A stretch of 31,054 nt of DNA, taken from positions 1 to 31,054 of the forward strand of contig JAJONP010000010.1 of assembly GCA_021323555.1 (NCBI GenBank), in the 5' to 3' direction. The notes under the pieces are model-generated. The model ran no database searches. It was not told the DNA's origin and worked only from the letters and a program-made list of their open reading frames with translations. The translations under genes were made by a program, and so were the position numbers. Every line of letters starts with the position of its first letter. Position 1 is the first letter of the stretch. Shown here one piece after another: positions 8,727-16,129 of this stretch. Source of the stretch: Gammaproteobacteria bacterium. Its GTDB lineage: Bacteria > Pseudomonadota > Gammaproteobacteria > DSM-16500.

Positions 8727-9113
8727 GATATTGACTACATACTCTTATAGGATATTTTAATCCAGACGACTAACCCCCCCTTTCCTTTTCTACAGTTTAC
8801 AATGTCGAAAAGAAGGCCAGCATCATTTGCCAAAGAGTAAATTCAGCCTGTGCTTTCGCTTTTAGGCTTTTGGAAAAATAAAAATTTGTTGTTGGGCTGT
8901 GGGCCCTTGTGGGCATGTGGATAACTGGCTGTTTAGTTATCCATATACCCACAAAGTCCACAGCAGTTACATCTCATTAAAAAATGAATGTACCTTATAG
9001 CATACAGCAATCAAAAATTCACTTTTCGTATCTCAATAGTAGAAAAAACTAGATATTACTTTTAGTTCTATTTTCAATACAGCAGTACATAACAGAGAGC
9101 TATAAAAATAAAC
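8727..9113. other. Convergent intergenic region with DnaA-box palindrome
   Basis: 387 bases between two convergent genes. The only clear structure is the long palindrome at 8896-8964 (listed separately). A poly-pyrimidine run lies at ~8773-8790. No gene or standard terminator is seen. Confidence 0.6.
8896..8964. repeat. 69-bp imperfect palindrome carrying a DnaA box
   Basis: Outer arms GCTGTGG (8896-8902) and CCACAGC (8958-8964) enclose 20-nt inner arms at 8908-8927 and 8934-8953 that match at 18 of 20 positions, leaving a short loop. The left inner arm contains TGTGGATAA (8916-8924), the reverse complement of the consensus DnaA box TTATCCACA. The right arm has TTATCCATA (8938-8946). The core GTGGATAACT facing AGTTATCCA also occurs at the replicon-2 origin (21364-21385). 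It is a candidate origin, single-strand origin or resolution site. It is not an obvious terminator because no T-tract follows. Confidence 0.6.
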
Positions 9114-9773
9114 TCATGCAAGCAAAGAAATCTCTTCCAAATACCCCAGTTCTTTTGCTAATAAAATAAGTGCGACTGCACTTCTCACGTTTAATTTCTG
9201 AAATATCTTGTCGCGATGCGCTCTTACCGTTTGAGAGCTGAGATCCAAAGTTTTGGCAATCGTATTCACTTCTTTCCCCTCCATCAGTTGCAAAGCGATT
9301 TGTAGCTCACGCGGCGATAATAAATCGAAAGCCGCCGCAATTTTTTGACGACCACCCCTATTCTTTAATGCAAGTCGCTCAGTAATAGTTGGACTCACAT
9401 ACCGCTTTCCTGCGATGACATTTCTTACTGCCGTGAACATTTCCTCTGAAGTGCAATTTTTAGAGAGATAAGCAGATACACCCATTTTTAATAAATACAG
9501 AGGGTAAAGATAGGCGTGTACCTTACTCAAAATAATAATTTTAATACCAGGATGATAAGCCAGTATTTTGCGAGTGGTTTCAATCCCATCCATCCCAGGC
9601 ATTAAAATATCCATAAAAATAATATCGGGATGCAATTCTTTAGCAAGACGCAGACCTTCTGATCCATTCACGGCATCCCCTACCACTCTTACCTTCGCCA
9701 GGGATTGCAGTTTATATCGAATAGCCACGCGAACAATTTCGTGGTCATCTATAATAAGAACCGTTGTCACCAT
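9114..9773 (-). CDS. GacA/UvrY/LetA-type response regulator
   Basis: 219 residues with the NarL/FixJ layout. The N-terminal receiver has the acidic pair D9-D10, phospho-acceptor D55 in FMDILMPGMDG, S83 and K105, all the switch residues of an active receiver. The C-terminal LuxR-type helix-turn-helix (~150-212) has LSPRELQIALQLMEGKE and the recognition segment SSQTVRAHRDKIFQKL. In gammaproteobacteria this family is phosphorylated by BarA/GacS kinases and turns on the small RNAs that sequester CsrA/RsmA. In Legionella the homolog LetA controls the switch to the transmissive phase. No partner kinase of that type lies next to it. A plasmid copy could modulate or mimic the chromosomal one (inference). 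The start has no strong ribosome site, and the GTG one codon later is an alternative. Confidence 0.88.
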   Translation of the reverse strand: MVTTVLIIDDHEIVRVAIRYKLQSLAKVRVVGDAVNGSEGLRLAKELHPDIIFMDILMPGMDGIETTRKILAYHPGIKIIILSKVHAYLYPLYLLKMGVSAYLSKNCTSEEMFTAVRNVIAGKRYVSPTITERLALKNRGGRQKIAAAFDLLSPRELQIALQLMEGKEVNTIAKTLDLSSQTVRAHRDKIFQKLNVRSAVALILLAKELGYLEEISLLA

Positions 9774-9972
9774 TCTGACTGAACCTAAAGAATGTTATTA
9801 AAATAACAATCCGCGATTATAGTGCCTTTGCTCAGTTTTACAAGCAACAATGATACGCAGCACAGGTACTCGTGTTACCCATTTTTTTATAAATAAAATA
9901 GGCATATTGGCCGACTCTCTCACTTGAAAGTCAGCCAGTATGAGTTAAGAACAGTCTTTGTTATTCTGTGAG

Positions 9973-10224
9973 CTACAAGTAAGTGGAAACCTCGTCGCAC
10001 ACTGCACTGAGTTGATTCATCTGGTCTTCTATTACCCAAAAATAGCCGCGTAATGTGCGCTGGCCGCATTTCGCTAGCTTTTTATGGGTATTGGCAACCC
10101 TTATCAGAGCGTTTAACCTTTCTAAATGTATGTTCAGTTTATCATTTAATTGAAAGATTTTGCTTGATACTGGAAAATCGCCTTTATTTTCACTGGATGG
10201 ATCGTGATATACTTGCTCGGTCAT
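9973..10224 (-). CDS. Hypothetical protein, 83 residues
   Basis: A small, soluble, helical protein. ATG at 10224 follows AAGGAGT by about 8 nt, a good ribosome site. A central amphipathic helix (about 26-55) contains LNDKLNIHLERLNALIRVA, followed by a basic stretch. No family is recognised. It lies downstream of the Rep_3 gene on the same strand, behind a leader that can fold (10260-10288), so it could be a plasmid maintenance or copy-control gene. That is a positional guess. Confidence 0.6.
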   Translation of the reverse strand: MTEQVYHDPSSENKGDFPVSSKIFQLNDKLNIHLERLNALIRVANTHKKLAKCGQRTLRGYFWVIEDQMNQLSAVCDEVSTYL

Positions 10225-10259
10225 AATCGGTACTCCTTATTAGTATCGGTTGTGAAAGT

Positions 10260-10288
10260 AATGATCAGGTGTTGTCGCACCTATCATT
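10260..10288 (-). other. Hairpin in the leader of the 83-residue gene
   Basis: AATGATCAGGTG (10260-10271) and CACCTATCATT (10278-10288) pair with one bulge around a 6-nt loop. A second weaker stem, GGGAG/CTCCC, lies at ~10291-10312. On the minus strand these sit between the end of rep (10416) and the ATG at 10224. No clear T-tract follows on that strand. It may be an attenuator, a processing site or a weak terminator. Confidence 0.35.
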
Positions 10289-10415
10289 GCGGGGAGGGGT
10301 AAAACTCTCCCTTTTCCCATTTTAACAAAGTTATGATAGCGGAATATAAAATTAACGCAAGTTGAATTTATATTTTATTCTAGTTTTTTTAATAAATCTA
10401 AAACGATTATTGCTA

Positions 10416-11762
10416 TTAAACAACTTCTTCCTCAGAAATATATTCTTCAAAATTTAAAAAATCAATGCCATGATTTTGATAATTTTTATCAGCATATTCA
10501 ATAAACTCCATCATGGCAGGCAGGGAATGGATACCTTTTTTTTGATATAATTCTCCCATGATTTGATTCGTATTAGTCATATTTTTTATAAATTCAGTGC
10601 GAATGGTGTCCTCTATTTTTCGCTCGGAAAAATATTTTATATACTGATCAAATTTATATTGTACATATTTCTTTTTGAGAGAACGCACTTGAGATGCCTC
10701 GCTGGTTTCTCGCTGGTATGTATTAATTACCCCCCTACTCTCTTGTTTATCTCTTCTTATTTTCTCATTTTCTTTATAATCATTTTTTAACGCGGCTACT
10801 AAATAAGCTCCTGGCTTTTCTATTTTTTTACTTCTTTTTACTAAAGCAATTTTTTCCGCCATATAATCCGCAGAATAATTCAAAAGTAACCCTTGTGCTT
10901 GTTTTTCTTGCATACCAAAATCAGAAGCTAATATTGCAAGTAATGAAGAGTGAGTCAATTCATGATTAACTGTTACATCTAATGACCGAGGCGCTCTTTT
11001 AAAGGCTGGCTTATAATTTTCATTTTCAAAAATCAAAAATCGAATTGACGTAATTGTACGCCCTACTTTCCTATATTCAGGCTCCACTTTAATATCAGAT
11101 TTTTTATTAATTTCATCAATCGCTATCGTGATAACATTCCTTTTTAATTCTTTAAAAGATTCGTATTTCTTCCCTATTAAACCCATCAATGAACGAAATA
11201 AATCTAATTTAAACCACGCCGTTTTTGAAATATTTTTAAACCTGATACAATTTTCATATAAAACAAGGCTATAGTTAGAATTAAATTTCGCCTGAACAAA
11301 CAAATTAATACGTCCATAAATTTCTAAAGAAGACAGTACAGATTTTATTTGAGGGCTATAAGAATAAGAAATAACACCACGCTCAATGGATGCCCCTGCT
11401 AACAATGCACTTGCATTCCATGAAACGGCATCTTTTGAAAAATTAGCTTCATTTAAAAACTTACTGTCATCAAGAAGATTCCATTCCATGATTGTAGAAA
11501 TTAAGCCCTTAATGGATTTTTTTATTAAATGAATATCGTTACTCCTATAACCAATTAAACTACATAATTGATTTAATGGAATCTGATGAATTTCTTTGTT
11601 TTCTATACCATCTAATGCGTGAAATAAAAATACATTGCAAATTTTTCTTTGCAAGAAGGAAAGTTTATTTTCGCAATGAATGAGACCTACATGTTTTTTT
11701 AAAACAGGCTCTGAATGGCTATTCGCTCTTTCAATGAGTTTGCCATTTTTTTTATATTCCAT
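10416..11762 (-). CDS. Plasmid replication initiator, Rep_3 (RepB/Pi/RepE) superfamily
   Basis: About 448 residues. The start is placed at ATG 11762, with AGGA 8 nt upstream. An upstream in-frame ATG at 11771 abuts the first iteron and has no spaced ribosome site. The N-terminal half has the double winged-helix layout of Rep_3 initiators, including KLSFLQRKICNVFLFHAL and LCSLIGYRSNDIHLIKKSI, then SPQIKSVL and the ELKRNVITIAIDEINKKSDI segment of the second domain. The C-terminal ~180 residues are Lys-rich, longer than in classical initiators, and include an extra helical region. The protein should bind the adjacent 22-bp iterons and open the neighbouring AT-rich DNA. Iterons directly before the start suggest autorepression. 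The gene is strongly AT-rich, like the parA/parB genes. Confidence 0.82.
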   Translation of the reverse strand: MEYKKNGKLIERANSHSEPVLKKHVGLIHCENKLSFLQRKICNVFLFHALDGIENKEIHQIPLNQLCSLIGYRSNDIHLIKKSIKGLISTIMEWNLLDDSKFLNEANFSKDAVSWNASALLAGASIERGVISYSYSPQIKSVLSSLEIYGRINLFVQAKFNSNYSLVLYENCIRFKNISKTAWFKLDLFRSLMGLIGKKYESFKELKRNVITIAIDEINKKSDIKVEPEYRKVGRTITSIRFLIFENENYKPAFKRAPRSLDVTVNHELTHSSLLAILASDFGMQEKQAQGLLLNYSADYMAEKIALVKRSKKIEKPGAYLVAALKNDYKENEKIRRDKQESRGVINTYQRETSEASQVRSLKKKYVQYKFDQYIKYFSERKIEDTIRTEFIKNMTNTNQIMGELYQKKGIHSLPAMMEFIEYADKNYQNHGIDFLNFEEYISEEEVV

Positions 11763-11768
11763 TAATGC

Positions 11769-11878
11769 CATCCTGTAAACTTACACTTTATATCCTGTAT
11801 TGCTACACTTATTATCCTGTAAACCTACACTTTATATCCTGTATTGCTACACTTATTATCCTGTAAACCTACACTTAA
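11769..11878. repeat. Iteron array, five 22-bp units (replicon 1)
   Basis: Five direct repeats start at 11769, 11791, 11813, 11835 and 11857, exactly 22 bp apart. All share CCTGTA at the left and TACACTT at the right. Two types alternate: units 1, 3 and 5 have TCCTGTAAACCTACAC (unit 1 has T for one C), and units 2 and 4 have TCCTGTATTGCTACAC. This makes a 44-bp composite repeat. The array lies just upstream of the Rep_3 start and next to AT-rich DNA, as in iteron-regulated plasmid origins. Confidence 0.93.
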
Positions 11879-12007
11879 ATAATATATTTTAATTATTATT
11901 TAATCAGTTATAGATATTAAACTAGTAAAATAACTTAAATAAATAAAACATACAGCGAATGTATTATTTAAATCGTTTAATAAACAATATCTCCTTCTAA
12001 CAATCAC
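11879..12007. other. AT-rich segment, candidate unwinding element of replicon 1
   Basis: This stretch between the iterons and the parA promoter is nearly all A and T, with runs such as AATAATATATTTTAATTATT. Its position beside the iterons fits the DNA-unwinding part of oriV. No perfect DnaA box was seen within it. Confidence 0.5.
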
Positions 12008-12036
12008 TTGTTCAGCTTTGTACTACTTAGTATAAT
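12008..12036 (+). promoter_or_regulatory. parA promoter (-35 TTGTTC, -10 TATAAT)
   Basis: TTGTTC (12008-12013), a 17-bp spacer and a perfect TATAAT (12031-12036) precede parA. CTAC/GTAG half-repeats overlap the -10 and might be an autoregulatory operator. GGAG lies about 7 nt before the parA ATG. Confidence 0.7.
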
Positions 12037-12061
12037 GTAGGCGATTGAATGGAGAATTGCA

Positions 12062-12937
12062 ATGAGAATAATTTCTGTTGTGAATAATAAGGGTGGTGTC
12101 GGCAAAACAACTGTCAGTAGAATACTGGCTGAATACTTCTCTATTATTAAAAAAGAACGCGTACTAGCACTTGATATGGACCCACAAGCAAATTTTAGCA
12201 ATCGGTTTTTGAAAATGGAAATTGATACTTACCAAGAAGAAGGAAAAATCCCTCCTATTCACCCTAGTTATGATAAACAAGACCCTGAGCATGAGAACTG
12301 GGATGGTCGAAGTAGTATCGCAGGTATCTTTTTTGGTGAAGCAGTGTTTCCTTATCAAACTTATATTGAGAATTTAGAAATTTGTCCATCACATAGCTCA
12401 AGAATATTATTGGCCGAAGCAGTCACACGCACAGAGGTTGTCCAAAAGGTATATGAACAGTTAGCTAAGTTTTTAACGCTGGAAGAAGTTAAAGAAAGCT
12501 ATGATAAAATCATTATAGATACCCCACCCTCTAAAGGCCCCGTCACAATCAGCGCGCTAAGAGCTTCTACGGATATCATCATACCTTCTATTATGGAACC
12601 ACAAGTGATTGAAGGTATTTATGGAATGATCCATCTTTGGAAGACAGAAAAACTCAGGCGCTCAAGTAATAACAATCTTAATCTTATTGGCATTTTACCC
12701 AATTCTTATGTCAATAGAGCCATTATTCATAGAGACCATCGAGAAAGTCTTATAAAGGAAATTCCAGATCATGTCTTAGATTCTGTGATTAGCAGAAGAC
12801 TTATTTATGCTGAAGTAGATGCGGATGATGCAGTGCCACGTTCCATTTTTATGTATCAAGATAAAAATCCAGCAAAAATAGAGGTTTTGAAAGCTTGTAA
12901 CGAAATAGAAGAAAGGATGAATGTTTATGTCAGCTAA
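12062..12937 (+). CDS. parA: ParA-family partition ATPase
   Basis: 291 residues. The deviant Walker A motif NNKGGVGKTT (8-17), LALDMDPQAN (Walker A' region) and IIIDTPPSKGP (Walker B region) identify a ParA/Soj-type ATPase. There is no long N-terminal DNA-binding domain, so it resembles the small type Ib/Soj class. It would move or position plasmid copies over the nucleoid together with ParB. The start is set by GGAG ~7 nt upstream, and a strong promoter precedes it. It overlaps parB by 11 nt, so the two are one operon. It is divergent from the Rep_3 gene across the iteron origin, the usual arrangement for low-copy plasmids. Confidence 0.93.
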   Translation: MRIISVVNNKGGVGKTTVSRILAEYFSIIKKERVLALDMDPQANFSNRFLKMEIDTYQEEGKIPPIHPSYDKQDPEHENWDGRSSIAGIFFGEAVFPYQTYIENLEICPSHSSRILLAEAVTRTEVVQKVYEQLAKFLTLEEVKESYDKIIIDTPPSKGPVTISALRASTDIIIPSIMEPQVIEGIYGMIHLWKTEKLRRSSNNNLNLIGILPNSYVNRAIIHRDHRESLIKEIPDHVLDSVISRRLIYAEVDADDAVPRSIFMYQDKNPAKIEVLKACNEIEERMNVYVS

Positions 12938-13925
12938 AAAAAGTTTTTCTATATCCAAAGGACTTGCAAGTGGATTACGATCTTCAGTTGAATCTGCTTC
13001 AACAAACCATGGCCAACAATTACATTATGACATGATGTTAATTGATGTTATTGAACCAGACCCAAATAATCCCAGAAAGCTTTTAATATCCAGACAAGAA
13101 ATTACTCAAGGATTGAATAAGGCTGATCCTGATTATGATCATAAGGCAAAAGAATTGAACGACCTTAGCGATCTTGCCGAATCTATCAAAAAAGTAGGTA
13201 TTAGAAATGCTATTGAAGTCTATAAAGGAGATAATAAATATAGAATTATTTCAGGTGAAAGGAGGTATTTAGCTGCAATATTGGCTGGTCAATCTTATGT
13301 GCCTGCGCGTATTAATCAGAAATTTGATGAATTTAAGTTACGCTATATTCAGTGGGTTGAAAATATCAATAGGCAAGATCTATCTTTATGGGAAAGATAT
13401 AATAACCTTGTTTCGATGGCAGATGCTTATTATAAAACAAACTCTGCTCCATTGAATTCCCAGTTATTGAAAAAATTGCTTGGTGTATCGGATACACAAT
13501 CTTATAGATATTTATGTTTATTAAAAGCAGATAAAGAAATTATTGATCTTGTTAAAAGTGGGAAATTAACTAACTTAAAGCTTATTCAAGAATTGGCCTG
13601 TATTAAAAACAAAATAAATTACCAAAAAACAGTACAGGAAATCAAAAATATACCAGGAGTAATAACATCTCTTAAAAAGTTTAAATCATTATTAGAAAAA
13701 ACTGCACCCGCACGCTCTGTAATTAGTTTAGGAAAAATAAAGAACATAAACACCGCTAAACATTTACTTAAAATCGTACTTTCAGATTTGACACTCAATA
13801 AATATCAACATCATTTTAATGGCATTAACTGGGATTCTACAAAGGCAATTAATAAGGCTTTTAAAGAATTATTAAATATCCTGGAGAAAGAATTCCATAA
13901 TGAAGAGACGGTTGATGCAAATTAG
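12927..13925 (+). CDS. parB: ParB-family partition DNA-binding protein
   Basis: About 332 residues from ATG 12927, chosen over 12921 because AAGGA lies 9 nt rather than 3 nt upstream. The N-terminal ParB/Sulfiredoxin-like domain has IEPDPNNPRK (near 42-51) and the CTP-binding box SGERRYLAA (box II). QWVENINRQDLSLWERYNN matches the helical segment that follows in ParB, and the helix-turn-helix around LLGVSDTQSYRYLCLLKA should bind parS. A ~20-residue insert after NPRK separates the two first motifs. It works with ParA in plasmid segregation. The 3' end overlaps the next small gene. Confidence 0.92.
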   Translation: MSAKKSFSISKGLASGLRSSVESASTNHGQQLHYDMMLIDVIEPDPNNPRKLLISRQEITQGLNKADPDYDHKAKELNDLSDLAESIKKVGIRNAIEVYKGDNKYRIISGERRYLAAILAGQSYVPARINQKFDEFKLRYIQWVENINRQDLSLWERYNNLVSMADAYYKTNSAPLNSQLLKKLLGVSDTQSYRYLCLLKADKEIIDLVKSGKLTNLKLIQELACIKNKINYQKTVQEIKNIPGVITSLKKFKSLLEKTAPARSVISLGKIKNINTAKHLLKIVLSDLTLNKYQHHFNGINWDSTKAINKAFKELLNILEKEFHNEETVDAN

Positions 13926-14271
13926 AAAAAAATCAAAAAAGCTAACAGTTCGTTTTGCTAAGCGCCTAAAAATCGAAATGCAGCAAGCTATTATTAATTC
14001 AGATTATGGATTACATGGCAAAAGTCGATGGCTAGCTGAAGCAATAATCATTTTTCTTAACCAGGCAAACTATGTTGAGCTTGTTGAGCATGGTATTAAT
14101 ATCAACCAGGCGGATTTAAGCGAAGTAGAAGCATTTTACCTAGATGAAGAAATGCTTATAAAAGTAAAAAATGCATTAACGAATGTAAGAGTTAAATATC
14201 CCTTGTTTGAAGGCGTACAAAGCGCATTTATTAGAGCATGTGTTATATATAAATTAATGCTAAGAAAATAA
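13900..14271 (+). CDS. Small protein at the end of the par operon, possible ribbon-helix-helix type
   Basis: 123 residues, overlapping the parB end by 26 nt, so it is translated from the same message. The basic N-terminus is followed by KLTVRFAKRLKIEMQQAI and a helix pair around KSRWLAEAIIIFL, which resembles a ribbon-helix-helix DNA-binding fold (a beta strand then two helices). The C-terminal half is helical and unrecognised. It may be an auxiliary partition or copy-control protein that binds plasmid DNA. An internal ATG at 13915 is an alternative start. The fold call is from pattern only. Confidence 0.65.
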   Translation: MKRRLMQIRKKSKKLTVRFAKRLKIEMQQAIINSDYGLHGKSRWLAEAIIIFLNQANYVELVEHGININQADLSEVEAFYLDEEMLIKVKNALTNVRVKYPLFEGVQSAFIRACVIYKLMLRK

Positions 14272-14354
14272 TATTTCCCTGGGAAAAAACAAGATTAACC
14301 AATTGATTATATTAAAAAATTAGTGTTTTATAAGAAATCTCTATTAGTTGAAAG

Positions 14355-14370
14355 GTGTAGGTTTACAGGA
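14355..14370 (-). repeat. Lone inverted copy of the replicon-1 iteron core
   Basis: The minus strand reads TCCTGTAAACCTACAC, identical over 16 bases to iterons 3 and 5 at the origin 2.5 kb away, but in opposite orientation. A 16-base match this close is very unlikely by chance. It may take part in handcuffing or act as a decoy for Rep. Confidence 0.75.
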
Positions 14371-14600
14371 AAAATTAGATAGATAACTGGAATGTTAAAT
14401 TAACTTTCACGTAGAACGATATTTTCGCATTACGTTAGTATGCCTCTTTTTATAATGTAAAAAGTATTCAAGGTGGTGTTTAGCGCACATTAATCAAGTT
14501 AAGTTATGACATTCATATAACAGCTATAGATAATAAATTGATTTATGGGACAGTTACATAATAGATCAAGTTAGGATTTTGAATTAAGGCAGAAAGAATA

Positions 14601-14632
14601 AAAGGGCGATAAAGGGGCGGAAATGGGGCGGA
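14601..14632 (+). repeat. G-rich short direct repeats
   Basis: Three tandem units spaced 10-11 bp apart: AAAGGGCGAT, AAAGGGGCGG and AAATGGGGCGG. Helical-period spacing suggests protein binding on one DNA face. They lie just beyond the 3' end of the aldehyde dehydrogenase gene. The function is unknown. Confidence 0.4.
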
Positions 14633-14709
14633 ACATAAATAATCACATGATTTTATTACGATTTTTAATTTCAGTAAAAAAGTATCGAGGGCGTATATTT
14701 AATAGACAA

Positions 14710-16101
14710 CTATGCTTCTGCAATCACTTTCATCTGACATAACTCTTGAAACCCATGGCGACCATGTTCATGTCCCCTACCCGAGGCTTTCCATCCCCCA
14801 AATGGGGTGCAGGGTTGCCAATGATTTCCGTGATTGATCTCAACACAGCCTGCCTGTAGGTGGCTCGCAATATATCGCGCTTTGTTTATATCCTTGGAGC
14901 AAATCAGCGCGCCTAAACCGTAAGAGGTGTCATTCGCCAGGTGAATGGCTTCTTTATCATTTTTAAATGAAACGATAGGTAACACAGGCCCAAATACTTC
15001 TTCCTGCCAGACACGCATCTCTTTTTTAATATGTGTTAAAAGGGTAGGGGTATAATAAGCGCCCGAAAATTTCCCTGGCCGTTTCCCGCCGATCATTAAA
15101 GTCGCTCCTTTAGCAAGCGCATCATTCACTTGCGCCTCCAGTGTTTCTCGATGTGACAGGGATACGAGTGGCCCTAATTCTGTTTCTTTATTTTGAGGAT
15201 CGCCTATTTTTATTTTTTTTAATCGATGAGTAAGACGGTCGACTACTTGATCGAAGAGGGTATCATGAACGAGTAAGCGTTTGATGGCATCACACACTTG
15301 TCCGCCATTTAAAAATCTTCCCATATATACTTTCTCCATTAAACCATCCACATCCGCGTCTTCAAGAATAATGGCTGGATTAGAGCCGCCCATTTCTAAG
15401 AGGGCTTTAATTTGTTTTCTCCCTGCAATTGCAGCCAATTCACGTCCTACAAGAGAGCTGCCTGTAAACCAAATCATATCAATCTCTTGTTGAACTAGAT
15501 AGGTGCCTTCCTCCGCATCGCCGTAAATCGCAGAAAATACGCCGTGAGGCAACTCTTTTAATGACAATAGACTTTCTTCAAGTAATTTAGAAACGTGCGG
15601 ACATTCTTCCGAATGTTTAAATACAACTGTATTGCCCACAATCAAATTAGGAATCACACTCCAGATAAAATTGCCGAAGGGATAATTCCAAGGAGCAATG
15701 CAAGCGACCACCCCTCGAGGTTCATACGTAATACGATGGATAGCATTTTCTTTCTGAAAAACGATTTCATCTGCAATATAATTTGCGCCTTCCGTCAAAA
15801 AATTATTGAGATAAATAAAATCACCCTCAAAGTCACTCAAGCTTTCTAAAATCGGTTTACCGATTTCTTGAGTCGTCAGATAGGCAATTTCTTCTTTCTT
15901 TTTTTTAAATAGTTCTTGTAGCGGACGTAAAATATCAATTCGCTTTTCTACACCGAATGCTTTCCAAAGAGGAGCTGCGGCACGCGCGTATTTTATTTTT
16001 TCTGTGATCTGGTGCGGAGTAGAGGCCTCCATTTCGCCTATCACACTCTGATCGGCTGGATTGAGGGATATTATTTTTTTAGAGGATAAATTATTTTTCA
16101 T
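14710..16101 (-). CDS. NAD(P)-dependent aldehyde dehydrogenase (succinate-semialdehyde dehydrogenase-like)
   Basis: 463 residues, full length for the family. The catalytic set is visible: N139 in APWNYPFG, K162 in VVFKHSEE, the nucleotide-binding FTGSSLVG (212-219), the general base E236 in LEMGGSNP and the nucleophile C270 in NGGQVCDAIKR. It oxidises an aldehyde to the acid with NAD+ or NADP+. The pattern resembles Sad/GabD-type succinate-semialdehyde dehydrogenases, but the substrate cannot be read from the sequence. It follows the histidine-kinase gene after 28 nt with AGGA before the ATG, so it is probably the last gene of the sensor operon. That suggests its aldehyde or acid is linked to the sensed signal (inference). 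It is complete, with no missing catalytic residues. Confidence 0.9.
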   Translation of the reverse strand: MKNNLSSKKIISLNPADQSVIGEMEASTPHQITEKIKYARAAAPLWKAFGVEKRIDILRPLQELFKKKKEEIAYLTTQEIGKPILESLSDFEGDFIYLNNFLTEGANYIADEIVFQKENAIHRITYEPRGVVACIAPWNYPFGNFIWSVIPNLIVGNTVVFKHSEECPHVSKLLEESLLSLKELPHGVFSAIYGDAEEGTYLVQQEIDMIWFTGSSLVGRELAAIAGRKQIKALLEMGGSNPAIILEDADVDGLMEKVYMGRFLNGGQVCDAIKRLLVHDTLFDQVVDRLTHRLKKIKIGDPQNKETELGPLVSLSHRETLEAQVNDALAKGATLMIGGKRPGKFSGAYYTPTLLTHIKKEMRVWQEEVFGPVLPIVSFKNDKEAIHLANDTSYGLGALICSKDINKARYIASHLQAGCVEINHGNHWQPCTPFGGWKASGRGHEHGRHGFQELCQMKVIAEA

Positions 16102-16129
16102 GTGAGGGTTCCTATGAACGGTTAGCCAA

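Larger units (their letters stand above)
14272..14709. other. Intergenic region after the par operon with plasmid-site motifs
   Basis: 438 bases without a gene between the par operon and the aldehyde dehydrogenase gene (tail-to-tail). It contains a lone inverted replicon-1 iteron (14355-14370), a degenerate parS-like TTTCACGT motif (14405-14412), two copies of ATCAAGTTA about 70 bp apart, and a short G-rich direct-repeat cluster (14601-14632). It looks like a centromere or regulatory region of the plasmid. Confidence 0.5.

Noticed and set aside
10290..10316. GGGAG/CTCCC stem followed by TTTT as a plus-strand terminator
   Set aside because: No plus-strand gene ends here; on the strand that is transcribed there is no T-tract.
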